Positions 14,833 to 23,131 are shown, counted from the first letter of the stretch. The stretch is DNA of 40,693 nucleotides from Streptomyces regalis (GCF_001509475.1 NZ_LLZG01000407.1:1-40693), one strand, 5' to 3'. Numbers and translations are program-made. Notes: a model not told the origin generated them from the sequence alone.

Positions 14833-15039
14833 GTGACGGCACGACACTCGGCGCGCTGCGTCGAAGAAGCGGAGGAAGCAGTGAAGGAATTGCGGGCGGC
14901 GCTGGAGAAGGCAGGAATTACGCTCCCGACACTCCGGATCGACCCGGCGAGTCTTGCGCGTGAAGCCCCGTGCCCGCTCGTCGAATTGGGCCGGTGTTCC
15001 GTCGAGACCGCGCAGCGCCTCGCGGCGGTGCTGCGTTGA
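14833..15039 (+). CDS. Small protein of unknown function, divergent from the XRE regulator
   Basis: 68 residues from GTG 14833 with a strong AGGAGGGGAG site upstream. It is largely helical (CVEEAEEAVKELRAALEKAGI) with three cysteines and a C-terminal GRCSVETAQRLAAVLR. Family not recognised. Its TGA overlaps the TTG start of the next gene, so the two are coupled. The pairing of such a gene with an XRE/DUF397 module may be functional (a small effector or anti-regulator), but this is only suggested by position. Confidence 0.7.
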   Translation: MTARHSARCVEEAEEAVKELRAALEKAGITLPTLRIDPASLAREAPCPLVELGRCSVETAQRLAAVLR

Positions 15040-15251
15040 AGCCGCCGATCGGGGCGTACGTCGTCGACACACGCACAGGGAGAATCGGGATCGTCATGGG
15101 GCACGAGGGGCCGTACGTCCAACTCAGACCGTACGGCGGCGGCAAGGAGTGGGACGCCGAGCCGGCGTCCGTCCGCACGGCCAGCCCCGCCGAGCGGCTC
15201 CGCGCGGCGACCGCGTACGCGAACGCACGCAGCAGGGGTGAGGTTCCTTGA
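15036..15251 (+). CDS. Small protein of unknown function
   Basis: 71 residues from TTG 15036, which overlaps the preceding stop (TTGA). An upstream in-frame extension to 14970 overlaps coding sequence and is unlikely. The N-terminal half is beta-rich (IGAYVVDTRTGRIGIVMGHEGPYVQLRPYGGGKEWDAEP), like an SH3-type or KOW-like small barrel; the C-terminus is helical. Family not recognised. Confidence 0.65.
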   Translation: MKPPIGAYVVDTRTGRIGIVMGHEGPYVQLRPYGGGKEWDAEPASVRTASPAERLRAATAYANARSRGEVP

Positions 15252-15281
15252 CGTAAGGACCGGCGCATAGGGTGCGGCGGC

Positions 15282-15902
15282 ATGGGCTTGTGGAGATGGA
15301 GGAAGAGAGGGCCGAAGGCGTCCCGCCGCTACCCCGTGCCGCTCACCGTGCACCAGCTGTGGATGGTGTCGCTGAGCGCGCCGGTGAGCCGGGACCGCGG
15401 AGCCTCGCGCACCACCCTGTACCCGTTCACGCGGGTCGACGACGACAGCGCCCGGCGCTGGCTGGCCGACCAGTGGGAGATCACCTCGCGTGAGCAGTTG
15501 GTCGGCCGGCTCGACGACCTGTCCCGCAGTGGCTACCGGGCCCGGGCGTACCGGCTCACCGGCGTCTCGCCGCTCGCCTGGGACGCCGCCCTGTACGTCG
15601 ACATCGCCCGTCGTGGCTTCGCCTGCGGGCTGATCGGCGAGTCCGACGCCTGGACCGCGCTGAAGAACATCGTGCCGGCGGTGGCGGGGACGTACGGCTC
15701 GTGGCGGGAGTACGCCGATCACTATCTGCTCGGTCGGCAGGTGTGGCGGGACGGGCTGCGCGGCACGGAAGACGCCCGTTTCCCCGCCCCGCAGGCGGTC
15801 GCCGACGAGTATCTGCGGTCCCTGCTGGACCCGGCGAACCGCGCCAGCCCCTGGAACCTCGCCCCCTGGGACACCATCAGCCACCCCGACCGCACCCGCT
15901 GA
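15282..15902 (+). CDS. DUF1266-domain protein
   Basis: 206 residues from ATG 15282. A basic N-terminus (GLWRWRKRGPKASRRYP) precedes a DUF1266-like region with ADQWEITSREQLVGRLDDLSRSGYRARAYRL, AALYVDIARRGFACGLI, WTALKNIVP and YGSWREYADHYLLGRQVWRDG, the Trp/Asp pattern of that family. Function is unknown; relatives are found in E. coli (YbeU/YbeR) and actinomycetes. The recO 5' copy begins 26 bases downstream. Confidence 0.8.
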   Translation: MGLWRWRKRGPKASRRYPVPLTVHQLWMVSLSAPVSRDRGASRTTLYPFTRVDDDSARRWLADQWEITSREQLVGRLDDLSRSGYRARAYRLTGVSPLAWDAALYVDIARRGFACGLIGESDAWTALKNIVPAVAGTYGSWREYADHYLLGRQVWRDGLRGTEDARFPAPQAVADEYLRSLLDPANRASPWNLAPWDTISHPDRTR

Positions 15903-15911
15903 CCCCGCGGG

Positions 15912-15922
15912 TACGCGAGAAT
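15912..15922 (+). promoter_or_regulatory. Candidate -10 region for a leaderless transcript upstream of recO
   Basis: GTACGCGAGAAT with GAGAAT at 15917-15922, 6 bases before the ATG of the short recO-like ORF. The same GAGAAT spacing precedes dusB at 32670-32675. A short-leader or leaderless start is inferred. Confidence 0.4.
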
Positions 15923-15928
15923 GAACCC

Positions 15929-16036
15929 ATGAGTCTGTTCCGCGACGACGGCATCGTGCTGCGCACCCAGAAGCCGGGTGAGGCGGACCGGATCATGCTG
16001 TGCTGCCGCGCCGGGAGCGACGGGGGTGTGCGATGA
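15929..16036 (+). CDS. Short ORF homologous to the RecO N-terminus
   Basis: 35 codons. The first 23 residues (MSLFRDDGIVLRTQKPGEAD...) match RecO (MSLFRDDGVVLRTQKLGEAD...) at 20 of 23 positions, while the DNA differs at 11 of 69 bases, most of them synonymous. The rest is unrelated, and the TGA overlaps the recO start as ATGA. This is a partial tandem duplication whose reading frame looks preserved. It may act as a translated leader coupled to recO, or be a decaying remnant. Confidence 0.6.
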   Translation: MSLFRDDGIVLRTQKPGEADRIMLCCRAGSDGGVR

Positions 16037-16779
16037 GTTTGTTCCGGGATGACGGCGTCGTCCTGCGCACCCAGAAACTCGGCGAAGCGGACCGGATCAT
16101 CACGCTGCTCACTCGTGGGCATGGGCGGGTGCGGGCCGTGGCCCGGGGTGTGCGGCGGACCAAGTCGAAGTTCGGGGCGCGTCTCGAACCCTTCTCCCAC
16201 GTCGACGTGCAGTTCTTCGCACGGGGGAGTGAGCTGATCGGACGCGGGCTGCCACTGTGCACGCAGAGCGAGACCATCGCGCCGTACGGCGGCGGGATCG
16301 TCACCGACTACGCGCGCTACACGGCCGGGACGGCCATGCTGGAGACCGCCGAACGGTTCACCGATCACGAGGGCGAGCCGGCCGTGCAGCAGTATCTGCT
16401 CCTCGTCGGCGCCCTGCGCACCCTCTCCCGTGGCGAGCACGCCCCGCATCTTGTTCTCGACGCCTTCCTGCTGCGGTCGCTCGCCGTCAACGGGTACGCC
16501 CCGAGCTTCAGCGACTGTGCGAAGTGCGGGATGCCGGGACCGAACCGCTTCTTCTCGGTCGCCTCCGGAGGCTCGGTCTGTGTCGACTGCCGGGTGCCCG
16601 GTAGCGTCGTACCGTCGCCGCAGACCCTGGAACTGCTCGCCGCGCTGCTTACGGGAGACTGGGAGACTGCGGACGCCTGCGAGCCGCGGTACGTCCGGGA
16701 GGGCAGCGGGTTGGTGTCCGCTTATCTGCACTGGCATCTGGAGCGCGGGCTGCGCTCACTTCGGTACGTCGAGAAGTAG
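16033..16779 (+). CDS. recO: DNA repair protein RecO
   Basis: 248 residues. RecO binds single-stranded DNA and helps load RecA during RecF-pathway repair. The N-terminal OB-fold (GVVLRTQKLGEADRIITLLTRGHGRVRAVARGVRR) is typical, and a four-cysteine zinc-binding site (CAKCG and CVDC, about 40 residues later than the central helical region) is in place. Length matches actinobacterial RecO. It starts inside the stop of the short upstream ORF (ATGA) and has GGGGG about 6 bases before the ATG. It is followed by uppS after 22 bases, the usual order in Streptomyces. Confidence 0.96.
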   Translation: MSLFRDDGVVLRTQKLGEADRIITLLTRGHGRVRAVARGVRRTKSKFGARLEPFSHVDVQFFARGSELIGRGLPLCTQSETIAPYGGGIVTDYARYTAGTAMLETAERFTDHEGEPAVQQYLLLVGALRTLSRGEHAPHLVLDAFLLRSLAVNGYAPSFSDCAKCGMPGPNRFFSVASGGSVCVDCRVPGSVVPSPQTLELLAALLTGDWETADACEPRYVREGSGLVSAYLHWHLERGLRSLRYVEK

Positions 16780-16801
16780 AAGCAAGGGAGACGAGAAGCA
16801 C

Positions 16802-17641
16802 ATGGCCGTGAGTGGGTTCCTGGGGCGCCGGCGCCGCGAGTACAAGACGCCGGAGCCGCATCCGTCCGGTGCCCGCGCGCCGAAGCTCCCCGGTGAGCTG
16901 GTCCCCAACCATGTGGCGATCGTCATGGACGGGAACGGCCGCTGGGCGAAGGAGCGCGGGCTGCCGCGCACCGAGGGGCACAAGGTCGGCGCCGAGCGGG
17001 TGCTGGACGTCCTCCAGGGCGCGGTCGAGATGGGCGTGGGGGCGATCTCCCTGTACGCCTTCTCCACCGAGAACTGGAAGCGCTCGCCGGACGAGGTGCG
17101 CTTCCTGATGAACTTCAACCGCGACTTCATCCGCAAGACCCGCGACCAGCTCGACGAGTTGGGGATCCGGGTGCGGTGGGTCGGGCGGATGCCCAAGCTG
17201 TGGAAGTCGGTCGCCAAGGAGCTCCAGATCGCCCAGGAGCAGACCAAGGGCAACGACAGGCTGACGCTGTACTTCTGCATGAACTACGGCGGGCGGGCCG
17301 AGATCGCGGACGCCGCGCAGGCTCTTGCCGCGGATGTGAAGGCCGGGCGGCTGGATCCGTCGAAGGTCAACGAGAAGACCTTCGCGAAGTACATGTACTA
17401 CCCGGACATGCCGGACGTGGATCTCTTCCTGCGCCCGAGCGGTGAGCAGCGCACCTCCAACTACCTTCTCTGGCAGAGCGCTTACGCCGAGATGGTCTTC
17501 CAGGACGTGCTGTGGCCGGACTTCGATCGGCGCGACCTATGGCGGGCGTGCGTGGAGTTCGCCTCCCGCGACCGGCGGTTCGGCGGGGCGATCCCGAACG
17601 AGGAGCTGCTGGCCATGGAGGGCAAGCAGGACGAGGCCTGA
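16802..17641 (+). CDS. uppS: Isoprenyl transferase (cis-prenyltransferase, undecaprenyl diphosphate synthase type)
   Basis: 279 residues. The enzyme condenses isopentenyl diphosphate units in cis to make the polyprenyl carrier lipid used in cell-wall synthesis. Motifs seen: HVAIVMDGNGRWAKERG (catalytic Asp and substrate-binding), SLYAFSTENWKR, and DLFLRPSGEQRTSNYLLWQ plus YAEMVFQDVLWPDF near the C-terminus. A short basic N-terminal extension precedes the domain. Start ATG 16802 with AGGGAGACGAG upstream. Downstream of recO in one probable operon. Confidence 0.96.
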   Translation: MAVSGFLGRRRREYKTPEPHPSGARAPKLPGELVPNHVAIVMDGNGRWAKERGLPRTEGHKVGAERVLDVLQGAVEMGVGAISLYAFSTENWKRSPDEVRFLMNFNRDFIRKTRDQLDELGIRVRWVGRMPKLWKSVAKELQIAQEQTKGNDRLTLYFCMNYGGRAEIADAAQALAADVKAGRLDPSKVNEKTFAKYMYYPDMPDVDLFLRPSGEQRTSNYLLWQSAYAEMVFQDVLWPDFDRRDLWRACVEFASRDRRFGGAIPNEELLAMEGKQDEA

Positions 17642-17688
17642 TCGGGGGGGAGAGAGCGCGCGGGGCGTCCGGCGGCGGAATCGAACGC

Positions 17689-17694
17689 TAGGGT
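17689..17694 (+). promoter_or_regulatory. Candidate -10 element TAGGGT before the YcxB-like gene
   Basis: TAGGGT lies 7 bases before ATG 17702 with no ribosome-binding site between, the arrangement of leaderless Streptomyces promoters. No clear -35 box. Confidence 0.4.
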
Positions 17695-17701
17695 TCCGCC
17701 C

Positions 17702-18223
17702 ATGGATCATCAGGGGCGGGACATCATCGAGGACGCGGGCGCCGTCGAGCTGGCCTTCCGGCCGACACGCACCGACTTCCTCCGGGCCATCCAGGTACGC
17801 GACCGCATTCGCAGGCTGACGGTGCTGCGGTGGGCGCTCACGGTGCTGTTCGCGGGACTGGGCCTGTTTGTCGCCGCCGCCGGGCCGGACGCCGCGGTGT
17901 TCGTCGCGCTCTGCCTGCTGTGCTCGGTCATGATCTGGGGCACGCCCCGTCTTCAGGCCAACCAAGCGTTCCGGACCGTCTCCTGGCAGGGCGAGTACCG
18001 CTCGACTGCCGATGAGACGGGGATCACGACCGTCACCGATCACGTGACGACGACCCTGCGCTGGTCCGCGTTCCGGGGTTACCGGGAGACCCGCGACCAC
18101 CTGGTCATGCTGAGCAGGGACCCGAGCATCCTGCTGGTGGGGGTTTTCCCCAAGGGCGCCGCTGATCCGGCCGACGTCGACCGGATGCGGACGCTGCTGG
18201 CTCGTCACCTGCCCCGCGTGTAG
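17702..18223 (+). CDS. YcxB-like membrane protein
   Basis: 173 residues. Two adjacent membrane segments at about 41-60 (VLRWALTVLFAGLGLFVAAAG) and 65-80 (VFVALCLLCSVMIWG) are followed by a C-terminal domain with EYRSTADETGITTVTDHVTTTLRWSAFRGYRETRDHLVML, the YcxB-like C-terminal pattern. Biochemical role unknown. Probably a separate leaderless transcript after uppS. It converges on zur, with a strong hairpin between them. Confidence 0.8.
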   Translation: MDHQGRDIIEDAGAVELAFRPTRTDFLRAIQVRDRIRRLTVLRWALTVLFAGLGLFVAAAGPDAAVFVALCLLCSVMIWGTPRLQANQAFRTVSWQGEYRSTADETGITTVTDHVTTTLRWSAFRGYRETRDHLVMLSRDPSILLVGVFPKGAADPADVDRMRTLLARHLPRV

Positions 18224-18249
18224 TCGCCGGATCGCCTGTCTCGGCCCGT

Positions 18250-18269
18250 CTGGGGGCGGCAGCCCCCAG
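18250..18269. terminator. Terminator hairpin between the convergent YcxB-like and zur genes
   Basis: CTGGGGGC, loop GGCA, GCCCCCAG: a perfect 8-bp GC stem usable from both strands. No T-run, as is common in Streptomyces. Confidence 0.75.
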
Positions 18270-18308
18270 GGGGACGGTCACCCCCACCGACCCGCACCGT
18301 TCAACGGC

Positions 18309-18719
18309 TCAACCCGCCGCGCACTCCGCACACGTACCGAAGATCTCCACCGTGTGCGCCACGTTCACATAGCCGTGCTCGGCTGCGATCGCGTCCGCCC
18401 ACTTCTCCACCGCCGGTCCCTCGACCTCGACGGCCTTGCCGCAGACGCGGCAGACCAGGTGGTGGTGGTGTTCGCCGGTCGAGCAGCGGCGGTACACCGA
18501 CTCGCCGTCGGACGTGCGCAGGACGTCGACCTCGCCGGCGTCGGCCAGGGACTGCAGGGTGCGGTAGACCGTGGTGAGCCCGACCGAGTCGCCCTTGTGC
18601 TTGAGCATGTCGTGGAGTTCCTGCGCGCTGCGGAACTCGTCGACCTCGTCGAGGGCCGCCGCCACGGCGGCCCGCTGCCGAGTCGCGCGGCCCTTTACGG
18701 GCGGTCCAGCGGTCGTCAC
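18309..18719 (-). CDS. zur: Zinc uptake regulator Zur (Fur family)
   Basis: 136 residues, Fur fold: N-terminal winged helix (TTVYRTLQSLADAGEVDVLR) and C-terminal metal-binding/dimerisation domain with TGEHHHHLVCRVCG and a final CAEC, giving the two CxxC pairs of the structural zinc site; VNVAHTVEIFG holds further ligands. Last gene of the znuA-znuC-znuB-zur cluster, 62 bases after znuB, so it is probably autoregulated. In S. coelicolor the equivalent Zur (recalled as SCO2508) represses zinc-uptake genes and zinc-free ribosomal protein paralogues when zinc is sufficient. Assigned as Zur rather than Fur or Nur by its place in the zinc operon. Confidence 0.93.
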   Translation of the reverse strand: MTTAGPPVKGRATRQRAAVAAALDEVDEFRSAQELHDMLKHKGDSVGLTTVYRTLQSLADAGEVDVLRTSDGESVYRRCSTGEHHHHLVCRVCGKAVEVEGPAVEKWADAIAAEHGYVNVAHTVEIFGTCAECAAG

Positions 18720-18780
18720 CGGTTTGCCTCCTCACGTCTGCGCCTTGCCGGGCCATTGTGCCAGCCCGCACAGGCGGCGG

Positions 18781-19683
18781 TCAGACGCCGACTTTGCCGT
18801 CGGTCCCCCTGCTGGCCGGAATCGCGCATTCCGCAGGGTCGCCCGAGGGCAGCGCCGCGGCCAGAGCGCGGGCCCTGCGGCGGGCCAGCGGGGTCGCCAG
18901 TGCCGTCAGCGCGATGAACGTGCCGATGGTCAGCAGCACGATCGTCGCGCCGGGCGGCACGTCCTGGTAGTACGAGGTCACCGTGCCGCCGATCGTCACC
19001 GTGACGCCGATGGCGACGGCGATCGCGAACGTCGCCGCGAAGCTGCGGCTCAGCTGCTGGGCCGCCGCGACCGGCACCACCATCAGCGCGCTGACCAGGA
19101 GCAGGCCGACCACCCGCATCGCGACCGTCACCGTCACCGCCGCCGTGATCGCCGTCAGCAGGTTCAGGGCGCGGACGGGAAGACCGGTGACCCTTGCGAA
19201 CTCCTCGTCCTGGCTCACCGCGAACAGCTGGCGGCGCAGGCCGAGGGTGACCAAGACCACGAAGGCGGCGAGCAGGATGATCGCCGTCACGTCGGACTCG
19301 CTCACCGTCGACAGCGACCCGAAGAGGTACGACGTCAGGTTCGCGTTCGAGCCCGTCGGCGCGAGGTTGATGAACATCACGCCGCCGGCCATACCGCCGT
19401 AGAAGAGCATCGCGAGGGCGATGTCGCCGCGCGTTCTGCCGTACCAGCGGATCAGTTCCATGAGGACCGCGCCGACGATCGAGACGATCGTCGCCATCCA
19501 CACCGGGGACCAGGAGAGGAGGAAGCCGAGACCGACGCCCGTCATCGCGACATGGCCGATTCCGTCGCCCATCAGGGCCTGGCGGCGCTGGACCAGGTAG
19601 ATGCCGATCGCGGGGGCCGTGATGCCGACCAGGACGGCGGCGAGCAGGGCCCGCTGCATGAAGGCGTAGTTCAGGATCTCCAT
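18781..19683 (-). CDS. znuB: Zinc ABC transporter permease
   Basis: 300 residues of the ABC-3 metal permease family, with about 8-9 hydrophobic helices (YAFMQRALLAAVLVGITAPAIG, VGLGFLLSWSPVWMATIVSIVGAVLM, ALAMLFYGGMAGG, VTAIILLAAFVVLVTLGL, VAMRVVGLLLVSALMVVPVAAA). The RRQALMGDGIGHVAMTGVGLG segment near residue 30-50 is a family hallmark. It forms the membrane channel for the ZnuA/ZnuC transporter. Start overlaps the znuC stop by one base. Confidence 0.94.
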   Translation of the reverse strand: MEILNYAFMQRALLAAVLVGITAPAIGIYLVQRRQALMGDGIGHVAMTGVGLGFLLSWSPVWMATIVSIVGAVLMELIRWYGRTRGDIALAMLFYGGMAGGVMFINLAPTGSNANLTSYLFGSLSTVSESDVTAIILLAAFVVLVTLGLRRQLFAVSQDEEFARVTGLPVRALNLLTAITAAVTVTVAMRVVGLLLVSALMVVPVAAAQQLSRSFAATFAIAVAIGVTVTIGGTVTSYYQDVPPGATIVLLTIGTFIALTALATPLARRRARALAAALPSGDPAECAIPASRGTDGKVGV

Positions 19684-20450
19684 CAGCTCAGCAGTCCCGT
19701 CCGGATCGGTTCGGCGTCGTGAGCCGCGTGCGGGTGGACGTGGTCGTGGCCGGGCAGCGCGTGCTGGCCGACCGCCTTCGGGGGCGGGCCGTCGTGCAGG
19801 ACGCAGCCGTCGCGGAGCACCACCGCCCGGTCGATCAGGGGCTCCAGGGGGCCCAGTTCGTGCAGGACCAGCAGGACCGTCGTACCGGCCGCGACCTGTT
19901 CCCTGAGCGTGCGGGCCAGGACCTCCTGGCTGGCCAGGTCGACGCCCGCCATCGGCTCGTCCATGATCAGCAGTTCGGGTTCGGAGGCCAGGGCACGGGC
20001 TATCAGCACGCGCTGGTGCTGGCCGCCGGAGAGGGCGTTCACGGAGTCCTTGGCGCGGTCGGCCATCCCGACCAGCTCCAGGGCGCGTCGTACGGCCGCG
20101 TGGTCGGCCTTGCGCAGGAGGCCGAAGCGGGTGCGGGACAGGCGGCCCGAGGAGACGACCTCGGTGATCGTGGCCGGGACGCCGCCCGCAGCGGTCGTGC
20201 GCTGCGGGACGTATCCCACGCGCGCCCAGTTGCGAAACCGTGCCCGCGCGGTGCCGAACAGCTCGATCTCGCCGGCGGCGACCGGTACCTGGCCGATGAC
20301 GCTGCGCACGGCGGTCGACTTGCCGGAGCCGTTGGCGCCGAGCAGGGCGACGACCTCACCGCGGTGCACGGTGAGGTCGATGCCGCGCAGGACGGGGCGC
20401 GAGCCCAGCTCGGCGTGTACGCCGCGCAGCGATATGACGGGCTCGGTCAT
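19683..20450 (-). CDS. znuC: Zinc ABC transporter ATP-binding protein
   Basis: 255 residues with all ABC ATPase motifs: Walker A GANGSGKST, Q-loop VPQRTT, signature LSGGQHQRV, Walker B LLIMDEPMAGVD and switch His in LHELG. Energises uptake by the ZnuB permease. The C-terminal tail is His-rich (HALPGHDHVHPHAAHD), a likely zinc-binding or zinc-sensing extension in keeping with the substrate. Follows znuA after 19 bases. Confidence 0.95.
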   Translation of the reverse strand: MTEPVISLRGVHAELGSRPVLRGIDLTVHRGEVVALLGANGSGKSTAVRSVIGQVPVAAGEIELFGTARARFRNWARVGYVPQRTTAAGGVPATITEVVSSGRLSRTRFGLLRKADHAAVRRALELVGMADRAKDSVNALSGGQHQRVLIARALASEPELLIMDEPMAGVDLASQEVLARTLREQVAAGTTVLLVLHELGPLEPLIDRAVVLRDGCVLHDGPPPKAVGQHALPGHDHVHPHAAHDAEPIRTGLLS

Positions 20451-20469
20451 GCCGTCCTCCGTAGGTTGA

Positions 20470-21450
20470 TCACTTGGCTCCCAGAGCCGTCTTCAGGGCC
20501 GTGAGGTTGGCCTCCATGACCGTGAGATAGTCGTCGCCCTTGGACTTGTCGGTGATGCCCTCGAGCGGGTCGAGGACGTCCGTCTTCAGGCCCGCGTCGG
20601 CGGCGAGGGTCTTGGCGGTCTTGTCGGACACCAGTGTCTCGTAGAACACCGTGGTGACGCCGTCGGCCTTGGCCTCCTCCTGGAGCTCCTTGATCCGGGC
20701 GGGGCTGGGCTCGCTCTCCGGGTCGAGTCCGGAGATGGCCTCCTGGGTCAGGCCGTAGCGCTCGGCGAGGTAGCCGAAGGCGGCGTGGTTGGTGAAGAAG
20801 ACCTTGGACTTGGTGTCCTTCAGGCCGTCCGTGAAGTGGGTGTTGAGCTCGTCGAGCTTCTTGACCAGCGCGTCGGTGTTCTTCTTGTAGTCGGCCGCGT
20901 GGTCCGGGTCCGCCTTCTCGAAGGCGGCGCCGACGCCCTTGGCGACCTCGGCGTACTTCACCGGGTCGAGCCAGATGTGCGGGTCGCGGGCGTGCTCCTC
21001 TTCTTCTTCGGAGTGCCCCTCCTCGGCGTGTGCCTTCTCGCCCTCGTGCTCGTGGCTGTCCTCGAGGCTGCCGTGGTCCTCCAGCTTGGTCAGCGAGGCG
21101 GCGTCGATCTTGGTCTTGACGCCGGACTGCTCGACGGCCTCGTCCACGGCCGGCTGCAGGCTCTTGAGGTAGAGGGCGGCGTCGGACTCCTCGATCTGCG
21201 CGCGCTGCTGGGCGCTGACTTCGAGGTCGTGCGGCTCCTGGCCGGGCGCGGTCAGGCTGGAGACCTTCACATGGTCGCCGCCGATCTGCTCGGCGAGGAA
21301 GGCCATCGGGTAGAACGACGCGACGACGTCGAACTTGTCCGAGTTGCCGGCGGCAGCGCTGTCGGAGGAGCAGGCGGAGAGAGTACCGAGACCGAGGGCG
21401 GTGACGGCCGCGAGGGCAACCCCGGATATGTGCTGTCGTCGTACGTTCAT
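20470..21450 (-). CDS. znuA: Zinc ABC transporter substrate-binding lipoprotein
   Basis: 326 residues from ATG 21450; ATG 21459 would put most of the upper Zur-box-like site inside the gene. A lipobox signal (LGTLSACSS) anchors the protein outside the cell. Cluster A-I family ligands: His in EPHDLE, DPHIWLDP and TNHAAFGYL, and an acidic residue near the C-terminus. A His/Asp/Glu-rich loop of about 28 residues (EDSHEHEGEKAHAEEGHSEE region) is the typical zinc-specific insertion of ZnuA-type rather than manganese-type proteins. First gene of the operon; the likely promoter and two Zur-box-like sites lie just upstream. Confidence 0.95.
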   Translation of the reverse strand: MNVRRQHISGVALAAVTALGLGTLSACSSDSAAAGNSDKFDVVASFYPMAFLAEQIGGDHVKVSSLTAPGQEPHDLEVSAQQRAQIEESDAALYLKSLQPAVDEAVEQSGVKTKIDAASLTKLEDHGSLEDSHEHEGEKAHAEEGHSEEEEEHARDPHIWLDPVKYAEVAKGVGAAFEKADPDHAADYKKNTDALVKKLDELNTHFTDGLKDTKSKVFFTNHAAFGYLAERYGLTQEAISGLDPESEPSPARIKELQEEAKADGVTTVFYETLVSDKTAKTLAADAGLKTDVLDPLEGITDKSKGDDYLTVMEANLTALKTALGAK

Positions 21451-21487
21451 GACAGTCATTTTCAGCCGTAGTGGAAACCATTGTCAA
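21450..21487 (-). promoter_or_regulatory. znuA promoter with two Zur-box-like sites
   Basis: On the minus strand, TGAAAATGACTGTCA (21464-21450) matches 13 of 15 bases of the actinobacterial Zur-box consensus TGAAAATGATTTTCA as I recall it. A second, weaker site (TGACAATGGTTTCCA, 21486-21472, 11 of 15) lies 7 bases away. A -35 TTGACA (21487-21482) and a -10 GAAAAT (21463-21458) with an 18-base spacer fall within these sites, so Zur binding would block polymerase. The predicted transcript begins at or near the ATG, i.e. leaderless, and no ribosome-binding site is seen. Overlap with the start codon is why 21450 is preferred. Confidence 0.65.
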
Positions 21488-21612
21488 CAAGCGTGAGCGG
21501 CCGTCCACAGAGCGCTACCGATTTGGTTGAGGGGGAGCCCCCGCCGGTACCCTGAAGCATTCGCTGTGAAGCGCCTCGCTTCGTCGCCCGTCGTCGTAAT
21601 GAAGAGAGCACC

Positions 21613-22995
21613 GTGGCCGCCGACAAGATCGACACCATCGTCAGCCTGAGCAAGCGCCGTGGCTTCGTATTCCCCTGCAGTGAGATCTACGGCGGCCAGC
21701 GCGCCGCCTGGGACTACGGACCGCTGGGTGTCGAGCTCAAGGAGAACCTGAAGCGTCAGTGGTGGCGTTACATGGTGACGTCGCGCGAGGACGTCGTCGG
21801 TATCGACTCGTCCGTGATCCTTGCCCCCGAGGTCTGGGTCGCCTCCGGCCACGTCGCCACTTTCACGGACCCGCTCACCGAGTGCACCTCCTGCCACAAG
21901 CGGTTCCGCGCCGACCACCTGGAGGAGGCCTACGAGGCCAAGAAGGGCCACCTCCCGGAGAACGGCCTCGCTGACATCAACTGCCCGAACTGCGGCAACA
22001 AGGGCCAGTTCACCGAGCCCAAGCAGTTCTCGGGTCTGCTCTCCACCCATCTCGGCCCGACCCAGGACAGCGGCTCGATCGCGTACCTGCGCCCCGAGAC
22101 CGCCCAGGGCATCTTCACCAACTTCGCCCAGGTGCAGACCACCTCGCGCCGCAAGCCGCCGTTCGGCATCGCGCAGATGGGCAAGTCCTTCCGCAACGAG
22201 ATCACGCCCGGCAACTTCATCTTCCGCACCCGCGAGTTCGAGCAGATGGAGATGGAGTTCTTCGTCAAGCCGGGCGAGGACGAGAAGTGGCAGGAGTACT
22301 GGATGGAGCAGCGCTGGAACTGGTACACCGGCCTGGGCCTGCGCGAGGAGAACATGCGGTGGTACGAGCACCCGAAAGAGAAGCTCTCCCACTACTCCAA
22401 GCGCACCGCTGACATCGAGTACCGCTTCCAGTTCGGCGGCAACGAGTGGGGCGAGCTGGAGGGTGTCGCCAACCGCACCGACTACGACCTCGGCGCGCAC
22501 GGCAAGGCCTCCGGCCAGGACCTCTCCTACTTCGACCAGGAGGCCGGCGAGCGCTGGACGCCGTACGTCATCGAGCCGGCGGCCGGTGTCGGCCGCGCGA
22601 TGCTGGCGTTCCTGCTCGACGCCTATGTCGAGGACGAGGCGCCGAACGCCAAGGGCAAGATGGAGAAGCGGACGGTGCTGCGGCTGGACCACCGCCTGGC
22701 CCCGGTGAAGGTCGCGGTGCTCCCGCTCTCCCGCAACCCCGAGCTGTCCCCGAAGGCCAAGGGCCTCGCCCAGGCGCTGCGTCAGAACTGGAACATCGAG
22801 TTCGACGACGCCGGCGCCATCGGTCGCCGTTACCGTCGCCAGGACGAGATCGGTACGCCGTACTGCGTGACCGTTGACTTCGACACGCTTGAGGACAACG
22901 CCGTGACGGTGCGCGAGCGGGACTCCATGAAGCAGGAACGCGTGTCGCTGGACCAGATCGAGGGGTACCTGGCCGGGCGGCTCGTCGGCTGCTAG
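21613..22995 (+). CDS. glyS: Glycyl-tRNA synthetase
   Basis: 460 residues from GTG 21613. Charges tRNA-Gly with glycine in the cytosol; essential. This is the single-chain dimeric class II type: motif 1 to 3 regions are visible ([65 protein letters not shown]) and the C-terminal anticodon-binding domain starts around 370 ([24 protein letters not shown]). Two CxxC pairs (CTSC, CPNC) in the insertion probably bind zinc. Divergent from znuA, with 162 bases between starts. A possible promoter (TTGAGG at 21527, TACCCT at 21548, spacer 15) is weak. Confidence 0.97.
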   Translation: MAADKIDTIVSLSKRRGFVFPCSEIYGGQRAAWDYGPLGVELKENLKRQWWRYMVTSREDVVGIDSSVILAPEVWVASGHVATFTDPLTECTSCHKRFRADHLEEAYEAKKGHLPENGLADINCPNCGNKGQFTEPKQFSGLLSTHLGPTQDSGSIAYLRPETAQGIFTNFAQVQTTSRRKPPFGIAQMGKSFRNEITPGNFIFRTREFEQMEMEFFVKPGEDEKWQEYWMEQRWNWYTGLGLREENMRWYEHPKEKLSHYSKRTADIEYRFQFGGNEWGELEGVANRTDYDLGAHGKASGQDLSYFDQEAGERWTPYVIEPAAGVGRAMLAFLLDAYVEDEAPNAKGKMEKRTVLRLDHRLAPVKVAVLPLSRNPELSPKAKGLAQALRQNWNIEFDDAGAIGRRYRRQDEIGTPYCVTVDFDTLEDNAVTVRERDSMKQERVSLDQIEGYLAGRLVGC

Positions 22996-23051
22996 GCGTT
23001 TGAGCGGGCTCGCGTCTGCCTGGCTTGTGTGATCTGCCGGGTGCGCGTTGT

Positions 23052-23122
23052 TCTTGGCTTGTCGCGCCCACGCGGCGGAGCCGCATATCGACCGGGCCCC
23101 GCGCCCCTCAGGGGGTGCGGGG
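23052..23122. terminator. Terminator/intergenic repeat region between convergent glyS and the EEP gene
   Basis: Two hairpins: GCGGC-GGA-GCCGC (23072-23084) and a very stable 12-bp stem at 23097-23122 with loop CA. The stretch GTCGCGCCCACGCGGCGGAG followed by CCGCATATCG, then CCCCGCGCCCCT, matches a sequence I recall as a frequent Streptomyces intergenic repeat. It is likely a bidirectional terminator. Confidence 0.6.
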
Positions 23123-23131
23123 AACTCGTGT

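Noticed and set aside
14719..15072. N-terminal extension of the XRE regulator to 15072
   Set aside because: It would overlap two divergent small genes with a good ribosome-binding site, and the helix-turn-helix already begins properly from ATG 14718.
21488..21612. T-box or other riboswitch upstream of glyS
   Set aside because: The 125 bases hold only a short GGGGGAGCCCCC hairpin and no T-box core; no riboswitch can be supported.
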